64,000 bases of DNA, taken from the NCBI RefSeq assembly GCF_026162625.1, contig NZ_JAOTBD010000005.1, positions 62,001 to 126,000 on the forward strand, written 5' to 3'. Both the position numbers and the translations under genes were made by a program. Of the stretch, positions 34,598 to 43,597 are shown piece by piece. The DNA is from Paracoccus beibuensis (lineage in GTDB: Bacteria > Pseudomonadota > Alphaproteobacteria > Rhodobacterales > Rhodobacteraceae). The notes under the pieces are model-generated. The model ran no database searches. It was not told the DNA's origin and saw only the letters and a program-made list of their open reading frames with translations. Each line of letters begins with the position of its first letter. Within the stretch, counting starts at the first letter, position 1.

Positions 34598-35362
34598 CTA
34601 CTTGCTTTTCTTGCCGCCGCGGGCCTTCTTCTTGTCGCCCTTCGCCGCCTTGTCGGATTTCGGCGCCTTCACCTCGTGCTGGGCAGCCAGAGACGCCTTG
34701 GCGGCCTCTTTCTCGCGGGCCTTCCGGGCCTTGCGGGCGGCTTTCCGCTCTGCCTTCGCGGCTTCCTTGGCCTCATCCTTGCGCGCCTTCTCGACGGCTT
34801 TCTCGGCGTCCTTCTGGGCCTTGCGGGCAGCCTTGCGCTCGGCCTTGGCGGCCTCTTTCGCGGCGTCCCTGTCGGCCTTGCGTGTTGCCTGCTTCAGTGC
34901 CCTCTCGGCATGGGGTTCGGGCATCGGTGCGGCCGAGGTGTCGGGTGCAGCTTCGGCAGGGGCCACCCTCGGCTTCGGCACCCGGTGAGGCTCGGTCCGC
35001 AGATCGGTCTTGCGCGTTTCGGCCGACTTGCGACCGGCGGGCTTGCGCGTCTGTGTCGCGGGCTTGCGCTTGACCGAAGCCGGCTTGGCCGGCGGTTTCG
35101 GTGCGACGGGCGCCTGCGCCACCGTGGGCAGTCCGCGCTTGCGGCGCTCCGCGTCCAGGCGGCGGATGGCGGCGCGGAAGATCCCGGCCTCTTCGTCCTT
35201 CTTGGCGACCACGGCCTCGTCGCGCAGGTTACGCAGCCGCACGGCCGTCTCTTGAAGCTCGACTTCGCTCAGTTGGCCGATCGCCGGCTGGCGGCTTCCC
35301 TTGATCAGCGCAAGCTGATCCGCGCTCAGCAGTTCCTGCTCGCGCTTGGCGTAATTCGGCAT
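34598..35362 (-). CDS. Ala/Lys-rich basic protein with histone-H1-like tail
   Basis: A 254-residue, very basic protein. The first 80 residues (YAKREQELLSADQLALIKGS, then RNLRDEAVVAKKDEEAGIFR) look like a folded helical domain. The middle is Pro/Lys-rich, and the last 100 residues are low-complexity Ala/Lys/Arg/Glu, with the block KEAAKAERKAARKA occurring twice 29 residues apart. Such tails bind DNA or RNA, or form long helices. I do not recognise a family. The start at 35362 discards an upstream extension. It probably shares a transcript with the transglycosylase 31 bp downstream. Confidence 0.68.
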   Translation of the reverse strand: MPNYAKREQELLSADQLALIKGSRQPAIGQLSEVELQETAVRLRNLRDEAVVAKKDEEAGIFRAAIRRLDAERRKRGLPTVAQAPVAPKPPAKPASVKRKPATQTRKPAGRKSAETRKTDLRTEPHRVPKPRVAPAEAAPDTSAAPMPEPHAERALKQATRKADRDAAKEAAKAERKAARKAQKDAEKAVEKARKDEAKEAAKAERKAARKARKAREKEAAKASLAAQHEVKAPKSDKAAKGDKKKARGGKKSK

Positions 35363-35486
35363 TGCGGGACCCTTGGTGCAAAGGTGGCGTTGCGCATGAC
35401 CTTGCCGGTGAGGCCACGGTTTTGCAAATGGAAAGGCCCCGGGACGACGCCCGGCGCCTGCTTCGATGACATGCGTCAGACCGCGA

Positions 35487-36434
35487 TCAGCGCATGGGTA
35501 CGGCGCTTTCCACAGGCGAGACGAAGCTTGCGTCCGCCGTGGCGAAGGGATCGGTGACGACAGCCGGTGCGACGGGGGCTGCGACCTGCGTCGCCGACAT
35601 CGACGCATAGGGGTCCATGACCGGCTGCGCCTGCGTCTGCATCTGCGCGGGCACGGCGCTTTCGACCGGCGATCCGCTGACCGTCACGACGCCGTCCGTC
35701 GTCGGCGCGACCTGGCCTGCGGGCACGACATAGCCTTCGGGGGTCTCGACCATCGGCCCTTCCATCTGGACGCTCAGCGCCTCGGAGCGCACGACGACCT
35801 CGGTTCCGGTCGGGACGTTCTCGAACAGGTCGATGATGTCCTGGTTGAACAGGCGGATGCAGCCGGCCGAGGTGGCCTTGCCGATCGAGGACGGGTCCAG
35901 CGTGCCGTGGATGCGGTAATAGGTGTCCGTCCCGCCCTGGTACAGGTAGAGCGCGCGCGAGCCGAGCGGGTTCTGCAGGCCGCCGGGCAGGCCGCCTGCA
36001 AACTGGCCGTAAAGCTCGGGTTCGGACCGCAGCATGTTGTCGGTGGGACGCCAGCTGGGCCAGGCGGCCTTGCGCGCGATCGTGGCGCGGCCCTCGAAGC
36101 CCTTGCCGGCGCGACCGACCGCGACGCCATAGCGCATCGCCTGCCCGCCGGGCTGGACGTGATATAGTACGCGCGCATAGGGATCGACGACGATCGTGCC
36201 CGGCGCTTCGGACCCGTTATAGGGGACAAGCTGGCGCATGTTGCGGTCCGTCAGATATGCCGGGCGCACCGCCTGAATCGGGATCGGCTGGCCGTCCGGG
36301 CCTTCATCGACGCGGGCCTTGTAGATTTCCGGAACCTCCACCGGCCCCTGCGGCGCGGGGGCGGCAGTTTCCTGGCTGGGACCACAAGCCGCCAGCCCAA
36401 GGGCCAGCGCCGCGAAGAGAAAAGCGAGGCGCAT
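35487..36434 (-). CDS. L,D-transpeptidase lipoprotein (YkuD domain)
   Basis: A 315-residue protein with a lipoprotein signal (LAFLFAALALGLAAC, lipid cysteine at residue 17). The YkuD domain runs from IVVDPYARVLYHVQPGG to the active site RIHGTLDPSS...SAGCIRLFNQD, where the histidine and cysteine catalyse 3-3 or protein cross-links in peptidoglycan. After the domain there are about 100 residues rich in Val, Ala, Pro and Gln. I start at ATG 36434 because the lipobox then sits at the usual distance; ATG 36455 is an alternative. Confidence 0.87.
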   Translation of the reverse strand: MRLAFLFAALALGLAACGPSQETAAPAPQGPVEVPEIYKARVDEGPDGQPIPIQAVRPAYLTDRNMRQLVPYNGSEAPGTIVVDPYARVLYHVQPGGQAMRYGVAVGRAGKGFEGRATIARKAAWPSWRPTDNMLRSEPELYGQFAGGLPGGLQNPLGSRALYLYQGGTDTYYRIHGTLDPSSIGKATSAGCIRLFNQDIIDLFENVPTGTEVVVRSEALSVQMEGPMVETPEGYVVPAGQVAPTTDGVVTVSGSPVESAVPAQMQTQAQPVMDPYASMSATQVAAPVAPAVVTDPFATADASFVSPVESAVPMR

Positions 36435-36838
36435 CGTTGCACATTCCTTGTTCATCGCCGGATCCGCCGGCAGAGGCGGACACGAGGCAGCATTTGATTC
36501 CATCGCCGGACGGGCCGGACCCGCCTCGCGATTCGCACATCGTTCCATGAGGCCCAGTGCCGAGCCGCGTCAACCCCGCCGCCAAGGTTCGGTCGATCCT
36601 TGGCGCAATTGTGTCTGGCCGATGTGGCGCGGCGGTGTCAGCCTGGTCAACTTCGTGCGTCAGGGGAACAACTTGACGTGCGTTCCGGTTTCATCGGCAC
36701 ACGGCGCAAGGCGGCGGTATCCTTGCAAGATGTTGCCGGTTCGGCGCAATGACCTGCCGTGGCGCGATTGCCGGCCCACCCGTTGCGGCCTAACTTCTCC
36801 TGACGCCGGACCTGTCCGGTCACCTCAAAAGGTCTCAC
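36435..36838. other. 404-bp intergenic region between L,D-transpeptidase and MFS genes
   Basis: No convincing gene on either strand: the open frames here lack ribosome binding sites and family sequence. It must hold the promoters of both divergent neighbours. Two GANTC sites lie at 36496-36500 and 36530-36534, upstream of the L,D-transpeptidase, and a -35-like TTGACG at 36673-36678 points toward the MFS gene without a good -10. I see no strong repeat or hairpin. Confidence 0.5.
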
Positions 36839-38500
36839 GTGACAAGCTCTACCGACCCGACGCCGCCCGGCCCCGCGATGCCCCGCGGCGCGCTTGCGCC
36901 TTTCGGCTATCGCGATTTCCGCCTGCTTTGGGGCGCGACGCTGATCTCTAACTTCGGGGGGCTGGTGCAGGCCGTGGGGGCGGCGTGGCTGATGACGCAG
37001 CTGACCGACAGCGCGACGTTGATCGCGCTTGTGCAGGCGTCGAACACGCTGCCGGTCATGCTGCTTGCCATCGCTTCGGGCGCGCTGGCTGACATCTTCG
37101 ACCGCAAGACGCTGCTGACGGCGGCGCTGATCTTCATGTGTACCGTGTCGGTCGCGCTGGCGGTCGTGGCCTGGTCGGGCGCCTTGACGCCGTGGCTTCT
37201 GCTGGCCTTCACCTTCCTGCTGGGCGCGGGGCAGGCGGTCTATAATCCGCCATGGCAGGCCAGCATGGGCGATTTGGTCAGCCGAAAGGATCTGCCGGCG
37301 GCCGTCAGCCTGAACTCGGTCGGCTTCAACCTGATGCGCAGCGTGGGTCCCGCGGCTGGCGGTCTGATCGTGGCCACCCTGGGCGCCGCCGTCGCATTCG
37401 CGGTCAACGCGCTCTCCTATCTGCCGCTGGTGGGTGCGATGCTGCGCTGGAAGCCGCAACTGGCGCCGCGCGTCACAACGCCCGAGCCGTTCATGGCCGC
37501 GATGGGCGCGGGGCTGCGCTATGTGGTGCTGTCGCCGAACCTGATGCGCGTCATGCTGCGCGGGGCGCTTTTCGGCTTTGCCGCAATCTCTGTGCTGGCG
37601 CTGCTGCCGCTGGTCGCCAAGAGCCACCCCGAGGGCGGATCGCTGCTGTTTGGGGGGCTGCTCGGCTGCTATGGCATCGGCGCGATTGCCGGGGCGCTGT
37701 TGAACCCGCGCATCCGCGCGCGCATGGATAACGAACATGTCGTCCGCATGGCCTTCGCGGGCTTCGCGGTGGCGGCACTGGTGCTGGGCCAGACCGAGTC
37801 CGTCTGGCTGCACGCTGCGGCGCTGCTGCCGGCAGGGGCGTCCTGGGTGCTGGCGCTGTCGCTGTTCAACGTGACGGTGCAGCTGTCGACGCCGCGTTGG
37901 GTCGTGGCGCGGGCGCTGGCCTTCTATCAGACCGCGACATTCGGCGGCATGGCGACGGGGGCCTGGGCATGGGGCGCCATGGCGGGCGCGCAGGGGTTGG
38001 ACAGCGCGCTGACGACGGCCGGGTTCGTCCTGATCCTGGGGGCGCTTCTGGGCTTCTGGCTGCGCGCGCCAGAGTTCGGGACCGTCGACCTCGACCCCGT
38101 GAACCGGTTCCGGGAACCCGCCTTGCGCCTGGACCTGCGCGGGCGGTCAGGACCGATCATGGTGATGGTCGACTACCGCATCGCCCAGGCCGACGTGCCG
38201 GAATTCCTGCGCCTGATGCGGCAGCGGCGCAATATCCGCCGCCGGGACGGCGCGCGGAACTGGGCGCTGCTGCGCGACCTGGAGCATCCCGATCAGTGGA
38301 GCGAAAGCTATCATATCGCCACCTGGGACGAATACGTGCGCCACAACCTGCGGCGGACCAAGACGGATGCCGAGGTCGCGGTGTCGCTGCGCGCGCTCCA
38401 CCAGGGCGAGGGGGACCCGCTGGTCCACCGCATGATCGAACGCCACAGCGTCGGGCCCCAGGACGACGTGCCGCTGATGGGCAAGATCGAGATCCCCTGA
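36839..38500 (+). CDS. MFS_3-family exporter with C-terminal dimeric alpha/beta-barrel domain
   Basis: A 553-residue transporter of the EntS-like MFS_3 family (transmembrane secretion effector). About 12 membrane helices span residues 20-410, starting with FGYRDFRLLWGATLISNFG and including the MFS loop LADIFDRKTLL. The last 120 residues after a short linker are soluble (VMVDYRIAQADVPEFLRLMR and then WSESYHIATWDEYVRHNLR), like antibiotic-biosynthesis-monooxygenase barrels. The start is GTG 36839 with AAAAGG six bases before it. Substrate unknown. Confidence 0.84.
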   Translation: MTSSTDPTPPGPAMPRGALAPFGYRDFRLLWGATLISNFGGLVQAVGAAWLMTQLTDSATLIALVQASNTLPVMLLAIASGALADIFDRKTLLTAALIFMCTVSVALAVVAWSGALTPWLLLAFTFLLGAGQAVYNPPWQASMGDLVSRKDLPAAVSLNSVGFNLMRSVGPAAGGLIVATLGAAVAFAVNALSYLPLVGAMLRWKPQLAPRVTTPEPFMAAMGAGLRYVVLSPNLMRVMLRGALFGFAAISVLALLPLVAKSHPEGGSLLFGGLLGCYGIGAIAGALLNPRIRARMDNEHVVRMAFAGFAVAALVLGQTESVWLHAAALLPAGASWVLALSLFNVTVQLSTPRWVVARALAFYQTATFGGMATGAWAWGAMAGAQGLDSALTTAGFVLILGALLGFWLRAPEFGTVDLDPVNRFREPALRLDLRGRSGPIMVMVDYRIAQADVPEFLRLMRQRRNIRRRDGARNWALLRDLEHPDQWSESYHIATWDEYVRHNLRRTKTDAEVAVSLRALHQGEGDPLVHRMIERHSVGPQDDVPLMGKIEIP

Positions 38501-38576
38501 GCCGGATGATTCCGCCTCGCCTGCACGCGCGGGTTGTGCCAGATTTGGCGCGACCGATGACGCGAAAGGCCGGGAA

Positions 38577-39275
38577 ATGATCCGACTTGCCCTGATCCTG
38601 TCGCTGTCCTTTCCGGTCGTGGCCCTTGCCGGGCCGTGGCCGCGCGAGGTCGGCGAAACATTCCTGTCGCTGTCGGGCGAACACAACCGCGCGGGCAACG
38701 CCTATGGCGCGCTCTACGTCGAACACGGGCTGACGCCCCGCACCACTCTGGGGATCGAAATCGGGCGCGCCGATCAGGCCGAGACGAGCGCCATCGTGTG
38801 GCTGCAGCGCGCGCTGGACGACGGGCAGGGGCCGAACCGGTTCGCACTGCAGTCGGGGGCGGGCGTGATCCGGCGCGGCGACGACGTCTTGCCCGTGGTG
38901 CAGGGCAGCCTGTCCTGGGGCCGTGGGTTTAACCGATGGGGCGGCGGCTGGCTCACCGCGCAGGTGCTGGGCAAGATGACCGGACGCGGCGCCGACCCGC
39001 GCGAACCGGTCCGCCCGTCCTTCGCCGCCAGCTTCCTGACGGCCGAGCGTGTGGTCAAGACCGACCTGACCCTGGGCCTGCGCCCGCGCGACGGGCTGAT
39101 GGTCATCAACAGCCTGTGGCTGGAGGAGCGCCAGGACGAGGCGTTCTCGGCCCGGCTGATGTCGTCGGTGGTTCTGGACGCGCCGGGGCCGGTGCAGATC
39201 GAACTGGGGATGGTCCATCCCGTCTCGGGGCCTGCCGAAAGGGCCTTCAGGCTGGGCACCTGGATCGAGTTCTGA
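38577..39275 (+). CDS. Secreted beta-rich protein, probably outer membrane
   Basis: A 232-residue protein with a signal peptide (cut after ALA near residue 18, MIRLALILSLSFPVVALAG). The rest has alternating hydrophobic and polar residues with aromatic caps (TTLGIEIGRADQ, VVQGSLSWGRGFNRWGGGWL, KTDLTLGLRPRDGLMVINSL) and ends in WIEF, a terminal aromatic as in outer-membrane barrels. No family is recognised. It begins 76 bp after the MFS gene and converges on nadE with 2 bp between stops. Confidence 0.72.
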   Translation: MIRLALILSLSFPVVALAGPWPREVGETFLSLSGEHNRAGNAYGALYVEHGLTPRTTLGIEIGRADQAETSAIVWLQRALDDGQGPNRFALQSGAGVIRRGDDVLPVVQGSLSWGRGFNRWGGGWLTAQVLGKMTGRGADPREPVRPSFAASFLTAERVVKTDLTLGLRPRDGLMVINSLWLEERQDEAFSARLMSSVVLDAPGPVQIELGMVHPVSGPAERAFRLGTWIEF

Positions 39276-39277
39276 CC

Positions 39278-40936
39278 CTAGATCCTGTCGCGCCAGCGGT
39301 TGACCAGCGGGTAACGCCGGTCCAGCCAGAACGCGCGGGTCGATATGCGCGGCCCCGGCGCGGCCTGGTACCGCTTCCACTCACTGACATAGAGCAGCCG
39401 TTCGACGTGCCGGACCGTGTCCGCGTCGAAGCCTTGCGCGATCAGGTCGGCCAAGGACAGGTCCTTCTCGACCAGCCCGTCCAGGATCGCATCCAGAACC
39501 TCGTATGGGGGCAGCGAATCCTCGTCTTTCTGGTCGGGGCGCAACTCGGCGGAAGGCGGCTTCGAGATGATCCGCGGCGGGATCACCTCGCCGGGGCGTC
39601 CAAGCATCCAGTCACGATGGTTCTCGTTCCGCCAGCGGCAGGTCTCGAACACCCGCGTCTTGTAGAGGTCCTTGATCGGGTTATAGCCGCCCGCCATGTC
39701 GCCATAGATGGTGGCATAGCCGACCGCGACCTCTGACTTGTTGCCGGTGGTCAGCAGCATCTCGTTGAACTTGTTGGAAATCGCCATCAGCATCACGCCG
39801 CGCAGGCGCGACTGGATGTTTTCCTCGGTGATGTCGGGCGCGGTCCCTTCCATCAGATGCGCCAGCGCGTCGCCCACGGCGTCGCGCGCCCCCTCGATAT
39901 GCACCGTGTCCAGCCGGGCGCCAAGTCGGGTCGCGCAGTCGGCGGCATCGTCCAGGCTGGCCTGCGAGGTGTATTCCGACGGCAGCATCACGCAGCGCAC
40001 GTTTTCCGGGCCGATGGCATCCGCGGCGATGGTGGCCACCAGCGCGCTGTCGATCCCGCCCGACATGCCAAGCACGACCTTGGAAAAGCCCGACTTGCAC
40101 AGGTAATCGCGCAGGCCCAGCATCATCGCGAAATAGTCCTGCTCCCACGCGTCGGGCTGGGGCGCCATGGGGCCGGGTTCGGCCCGCCAGCCATCGTCCG
40201 TCCGCAGGAAATCCACGTGGGCGATGGCCTCCTGGAACGCGGGCAACTGGACAACCTTCCTGCCGCCGGGGTTCAGCACGAAGCTGGCCCCGTCATAGAG
40301 CTGGTCGTCCTGCCCACCGACAAGGTTCACATAGACCAGCGGCAGCCCGGTTTCGACCACGCGGCCGACCATGTGGCCCATCCGCAGGTCCAGCTTCTCT
40401 CGGTGATAGGGGCTGCCGTTGGGAACCACCAGGATCTCGGCCCCGGTTTCGGCCAGCGTCTCGGCCACGTCGGGATACCAGCCGTCCTCGCAGATCGGGC
40501 TGCCGAGGCGGACGCCCGCGACCGGATATGGGCCGCTGATCGGTCCCGACTGGAACAGCCGCAATTCATCGAAAAGCTGCTGATAGGGCAGGTGGTGCTT
40601 CAGCACCCGCGCCACCAGCGCGCCGTCCCGGAAGACCCACCACGCGTTATAAAGCTTGCCGTCGTCACGCCAGGGACCGCCGATGCCGATCGCGGGGCCG
40701 TCCGCCAGCGACGTGCCCAGCTGCATCAGGGCGGCCACGGCCTGGTCGGTGAAGGCGGGCTTCAGCACCAGGTCCTGCGTCTGGTAGCCGGTGATGAACA
40801 TCTCCGGCAGGGCCAGCATGTCCGCCCCGGCCGCCCGTGCCTGATCCCAGGCGGCGCGCGCCTTTGCGGCATTGCCTTCCAGGTCGCCAACGGTTGCGTT
40901 CAACTGCCCGATGGTCAGGCGGAAGCGGTCGGTCAT
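39278..40936 (-). CDS. nadE: Glutamine-dependent NAD+ synthetase
   Basis: A 552-residue two-domain enzyme for the last step of NAD synthesis. The N-terminal nitrilase domain hydrolyses glutamine, with glutamate in LALPEMFITGYQ, lysine in KHHLPYQQLFDE and cysteine in PICEDGWYPD. The C-terminal ATP pyrophosphatase domain has GMSGGIDSALVATIA and KSEVAVGYATIYGDMAGGYN. The ATG at 40936 is preceded by GAGGGGAC and gives the normal length; the frame to 41071 overlaps the divergent MORN gene. Confidence 0.95.
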   Translation of the reverse strand: MTDRFRLTIGQLNATVGDLEGNAAKARAAWDQARAAGADMLALPEMFITGYQTQDLVLKPAFTDQAVAALMQLGTSLADGPAIGIGGPWRDDGKLYNAWWVFRDGALVARVLKHHLPYQQLFDELRLFQSGPISGPYPVAGVRLGSPICEDGWYPDVAETLAETGAEILVVPNGSPYHREKLDLRMGHMVGRVVETGLPLVYVNLVGGQDDQLYDGASFVLNPGGRKVVQLPAFQEAIAHVDFLRTDDGWRAEPGPMAPQPDAWEQDYFAMMLGLRDYLCKSGFSKVVLGMSGGIDSALVATIAADAIGPENVRCVMLPSEYTSQASLDDAADCATRLGARLDTVHIEGARDAVGDALAHLMEGTAPDITEENIQSRLRGVMLMAISNKFNEMLLTTGNKSEVAVGYATIYGDMAGGYNPIKDLYKTRVFETCRWRNENHRDWMLGRPGEVIPPRIISKPPSAELRPDQKDEDSLPPYEVLDAILDGLVEKDLSLADLIAQGFDADTVRHVERLLYVSEWKRYQAAPGPRISTRAFWLDRRYPLVNRWRDRI

Positions 40937-41058
40937 GGTCTGTCCCCTCTGGATCGCTCCGAGGGATAGAGGATCGCGACCGAGAGGAAAAGTCAGGCTT
41001 TGCGTGCGGGCGCCTGCTGCGCTACACCTGCCGCAAACACGGGCAAGGGCACAGGCGG

Positions 41059-42537
41059 ATGAAAGCGGCACTCGGCACGGCGATGGTTCTGGCGGTCCTG
41101 GCAGGGGCGGCGGGCGCGCAGGTCGTCACCAAGCAGTACGACGACGGCGGCGTCTACGAGGGCACGTTCCGCAACGGGGTGCAGCACGGGCGCGGCAGCT
41201 ATGAATTGCCGAACGGCTATCGCTACGAGGGCGATTGGGTCGAGGGCCAGATCATGGGCCAGGGCCGGGCACAGTTTCCGAACGGCTCGGTCTATGAAGG
41301 GCAGTTCGCGCGCGGCAAGCCGGACGGGCAGGGCAAGATCACCTATGCCGACGGCGGCACCTACGAGGGCGAGTGGGTGCAGGGCGAGATCACCGGCAAT
41401 GGCATCGCGCGCTATGCCAACGGGTCCGTCTACGAAGGACAGTTCGTCAAGGGCCTGCACGAGGGCAAGGGCGTCCTGACTCAGGCCAACGGCTATCGCT
41501 ACGAAGGCGACTGGAAGGGCGGCGTCAAGGAAGGCCAGGGCAAGATCACCTATCCCGATGGCGCGACCTATGAAGGCGGCATGCTGGCCGGCCAGCGGGC
41601 GGGGCAGGGCAAGCTGGTGATGGCCGACGGGCTGACCTATGAGGGGATCTGGGCCGCCGGCCAGATGTCGGGCAACGGCGTCCTGGTCCAGCCCACCGGC
41701 GACCGCTACGAGGGCCAGATGGAGGGCGGTCGCCGCCAGGGCACGGGCGTCGCGACCTACGCCAATGGCGACGTCTATGACGGCGAATTCGCCGACGACC
41801 GCCGCCACGGGCAAGGCACATTCACCGGCGCCGACGGTTATGTCTATGTCGGCGAATGGGCCGAGGGGCGGATGCAGGGCCGCGGCCAGATCACCTATCC
41901 CGACGGCTCGATCTATCTGGGCCAGATGCGCGCCGACCGCCCGCACGGGACCGGCAAGATCACCTATGCCGATGGGTCCACCTACGAGGGCCAGTGGGTC
42001 GAAGGCGTGATCGACGGCGACGGCAAGGCGACCTACGCCAATGGGATGGTCTACGAGGGCAGCTTCCGCAACGCCCGGAACGAGGGGCAGGGGCGCATGT
42101 CCTATCCCGACGGCTATGTCTATTCCGGCGCGTGGAAGGACGGCCAGCGCCACGGTGAAGGGCAGGCGACCTATCCCGACGGCACGGTCTATACCGGCAG
42201 CTTCGTGAACGGGTTGCGCGAAGGCCAAGGGCGGCTGACGACGCCCGACGGCTTCGTCTACGAAGGCGGCTGGAAGGCCGGAGAGATCGACGGCGCGGGC
42301 GTCGCGACCTATGCCAACGGCGACCGATACGAGGGCAACTTCGCGGCGGGCAAGCGGCAGGGCCAGGGCGTCATGCGCTATGCCACCGGCCAGGTCGCCT
42401 CGGGCGAATGGGAAGACAACCGCCTGGTCGATGCCGATGAGACCCCGGCCGATGCGCCGGCGTCCGATGTGCAGCCTTCGGACGCCGCGCCCGCCGAGGC
42501 ACCCGAGCTGCCCGTCGAAAGCGGCACCACCCCCTGA
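41059..42537 (+). CDS. Secreted MORN-repeat protein (18 repeats)
   Basis: A 492-residue protein with a signal peptide (cut near GAAGAQ, residue 20). Residues 33-446 are 18 MORN repeats of exactly 23 residues, each opening YEG-x-(W/F/M) with G-x-G at about position 12-14, giving a hairpin stack; a partial 19th follows. The tail is Pro/Ala/Asp/Glu-rich. MORN proteins bind phospholipids or act as scaffolds, mostly in eukaryotes. A periplasmic or surface role is likely from the signal peptide. A GNAT gene starts on its stop (TGATG). Confidence 0.9.
   Translation: MKAALGTAMVLAVLAGAAGAQVVTKQYDDGGVYEGTFRNGVQHGRGSYELPNGYRYEGDWVEGQIMGQGRAQFPNGSVYEGQFARGKPDGQGKITYADGGTYEGEWVQGEITGNGIARYANGSVYEGQFVKGLHEGKGVLTQANGYRYEGDWKGGVKEGQGKITYPDGATYEGGMLAGQRAGQGKLVMADGLTYEGIWAAGQMSGNGVLVQPTGDRYEGQMEGGRRQGTGVATYANGDVYDGEFADDRRHGQGTFTGADGYVYVGEWAEGRMQGRGQITYPDGSIYLGQMRADRPHGTGKITYADGSTYEGQWVEGVIDGDGKATYANGMVYEGSFRNARNEGQGRMSYPDGYVYSGAWKDGQRHGEGQATYPDGTVYTGSFVNGLREGQGRLTTPDGFVYEGGWKAGEIDGAGVATYANGDRYEGNFAAGKRQGQGVMRYATGQVASGEWEDNRLVDADETPADAPASDVQPSDAAPAEAPELPVESGTTP
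41155..42396 (+). repeat. 69-bp tandem repeats (18 copies) encoding MORN units
   Basis: Eighteen in-frame units of 69 bp run without gap or length change through the MORN gene, each beginning at the Tyr codon of YEG. The units are divergent in third positions and in many second residues, so they are old rather than recently expanded. Confidence 0.85.
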
Positions 42538-42992
42538 TGGCCCCGGTCTTCCGCCGCGCTGTCGCCGCCGACCTGCCTGCCATCGTGGCGCTGTTGGCCG
42601 ACGACCCCCTTGGCGCCGCCCGAGAGACAAGCGACATCGCAGCTTATCGCGACGCCTTCGCGTCCATCGATGCCGATCCGAACCAATATCTCTGCGTGCT
42701 CGAGGACAGCGGCCGCGTCATCGGCACAATGCAGCTGACCTTCATCGCCGGCCTGTCGCGTCGCGGCGCCCGGCGCGGCCAGATCGAGGCAGTCCGCATC
42801 CATCGCGACCATCGCGGCAGCGGGCTGGGGCGGCGAATGATCCTCTGGGCCATCGGGCGCTGCCGGTCCGAAGGCTGCACCATGGTGCAACTGACGACCG
42901 ACCGGTCGCGCGAGGATGCGCACCGGTTCTATGACAGCCTTGGCTTCGTTGCATCGCACCTGGGCTACAAGCTGACCCTGGACCAGGTTTGA
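42537..42992 (+). CDS. GNAT-family N-acetyltransferase
   Basis: A 151-residue acetyltransferase. The acetyl-CoA pyrophosphate loop is HRDHRGSGLGRRMILWAIG, the preceding strand is QIEAVRIH, and the C-terminal DRSREDAHRFYDSLGFVAS is the usual Tyr-containing motif. The substrate is unknown. The start codon overlaps the MORN gene stop by one base, so it is translated with it. Confidence 0.88.
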   Translation: MAPVFRRAVAADLPAIVALLADDPLGAARETSDIAAYRDAFASIDADPNQYLCVLEDSGRVIGTMQLTFIAGLSRRGARRGQIEAVRIHRDHRGSGLGRRMILWAIGRCRSEGCTMVQLTTDRSREDAHRFYDSLGFVASHLGYKLTLDQV

Positions 42993-43597
42993 ACACTCGC
43001 GCCGCGGTTCATCGGGGGTGGAACGGCAGAGGTGCCACGGGGGCCTTGGTTCGCAACCTCTCAGCGGCGCACGGACCTGCGGAACGGGTCGCGCGAACGT
43101 CTTGGTTCGTTCCAAGGCGCGTTTGCGGCCAGCTGTGCCAGCTGCCGTCTTGAGGATCGAAGACGCGCTCGTGCAGGAGCGGCTTGCGCGCGGACTCAAG
43201 CCGGCTGGATCGGCTTGCAGCCTGACAGATCGGCTCAGCATCGTGGAACTGCCGGATGGTGCGCCGTGCCGATGTTTCCACCTCTGGTCATCCGGCTGTC
43301 GGCGCATGGTGGCCGGAGCCAGTTTTCATGGTCCATAGATGGCGCGGCATGCGCCGGTCCGCATCATCCGGGCGTGGCGCAACATTTTCGGCGGGCTGAA
43401 CGGATGACCGAACGCTGTGTTGTCGTCTGTCGTCTGTCGGCGGTGTGCGGCCCTCTGCGATATTGATGCCCAAATCCGAGGCGGCTTTGGAATGGGACGC
43501 GAGGAGCTTTCCGGAACGCCAGATGCCGATCAGGGGTCCGCCACGGTCGGTACAGGGCACGGCCGCGCAAGTTGATCGGCAGCAGGGCAGGGCGGGG
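42993..43597. other. 605-bp region without a convincing gene; several predicted stem-loops
   Basis: Open frames here (for example 43032-43466 and 43288-43560) have no ribosome binding sites, family sequence or the strong GC third-position bias of the neighbours. Notable are a nested hairpin at 43092-43127, a stem AAGCCG/CGGCTT near 43199-43217 and GGCGC/GCGCC near 43340-43354. A run GTCGTCTGTCGTCTGTCGG lies near 43421. Possibilities are a structured RNA, a decayed gene or plain spacer. Both neighbours point into the region from left and right ends (GNAT + strand stops here, YcjF - strand stops at 43598), so both transcripts end in it. Confidence 0.5.
43092..43127. repeat. Nested stem-loop in the 605-bp gap
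   Basis: An outer stem CGCGAACG (43092-43099) with CGTTTGCG (43120-43127), one G-T pair, encloses an inner stem CTTGG/CCAAG at 43101-43105 and 43112-43116 with loop TTCGTT. No T tract follows. It lies 100 bp past the GNAT stop, so a processed 3' end or a structured RNA are both possible. Confidence 0.4.

Noticed and set aside
43032..43466. Possible 144-residue gene in the 605-bp gap
   Set aside because: No ribosome binding site, no domain and codon third positions unlike neighbours.
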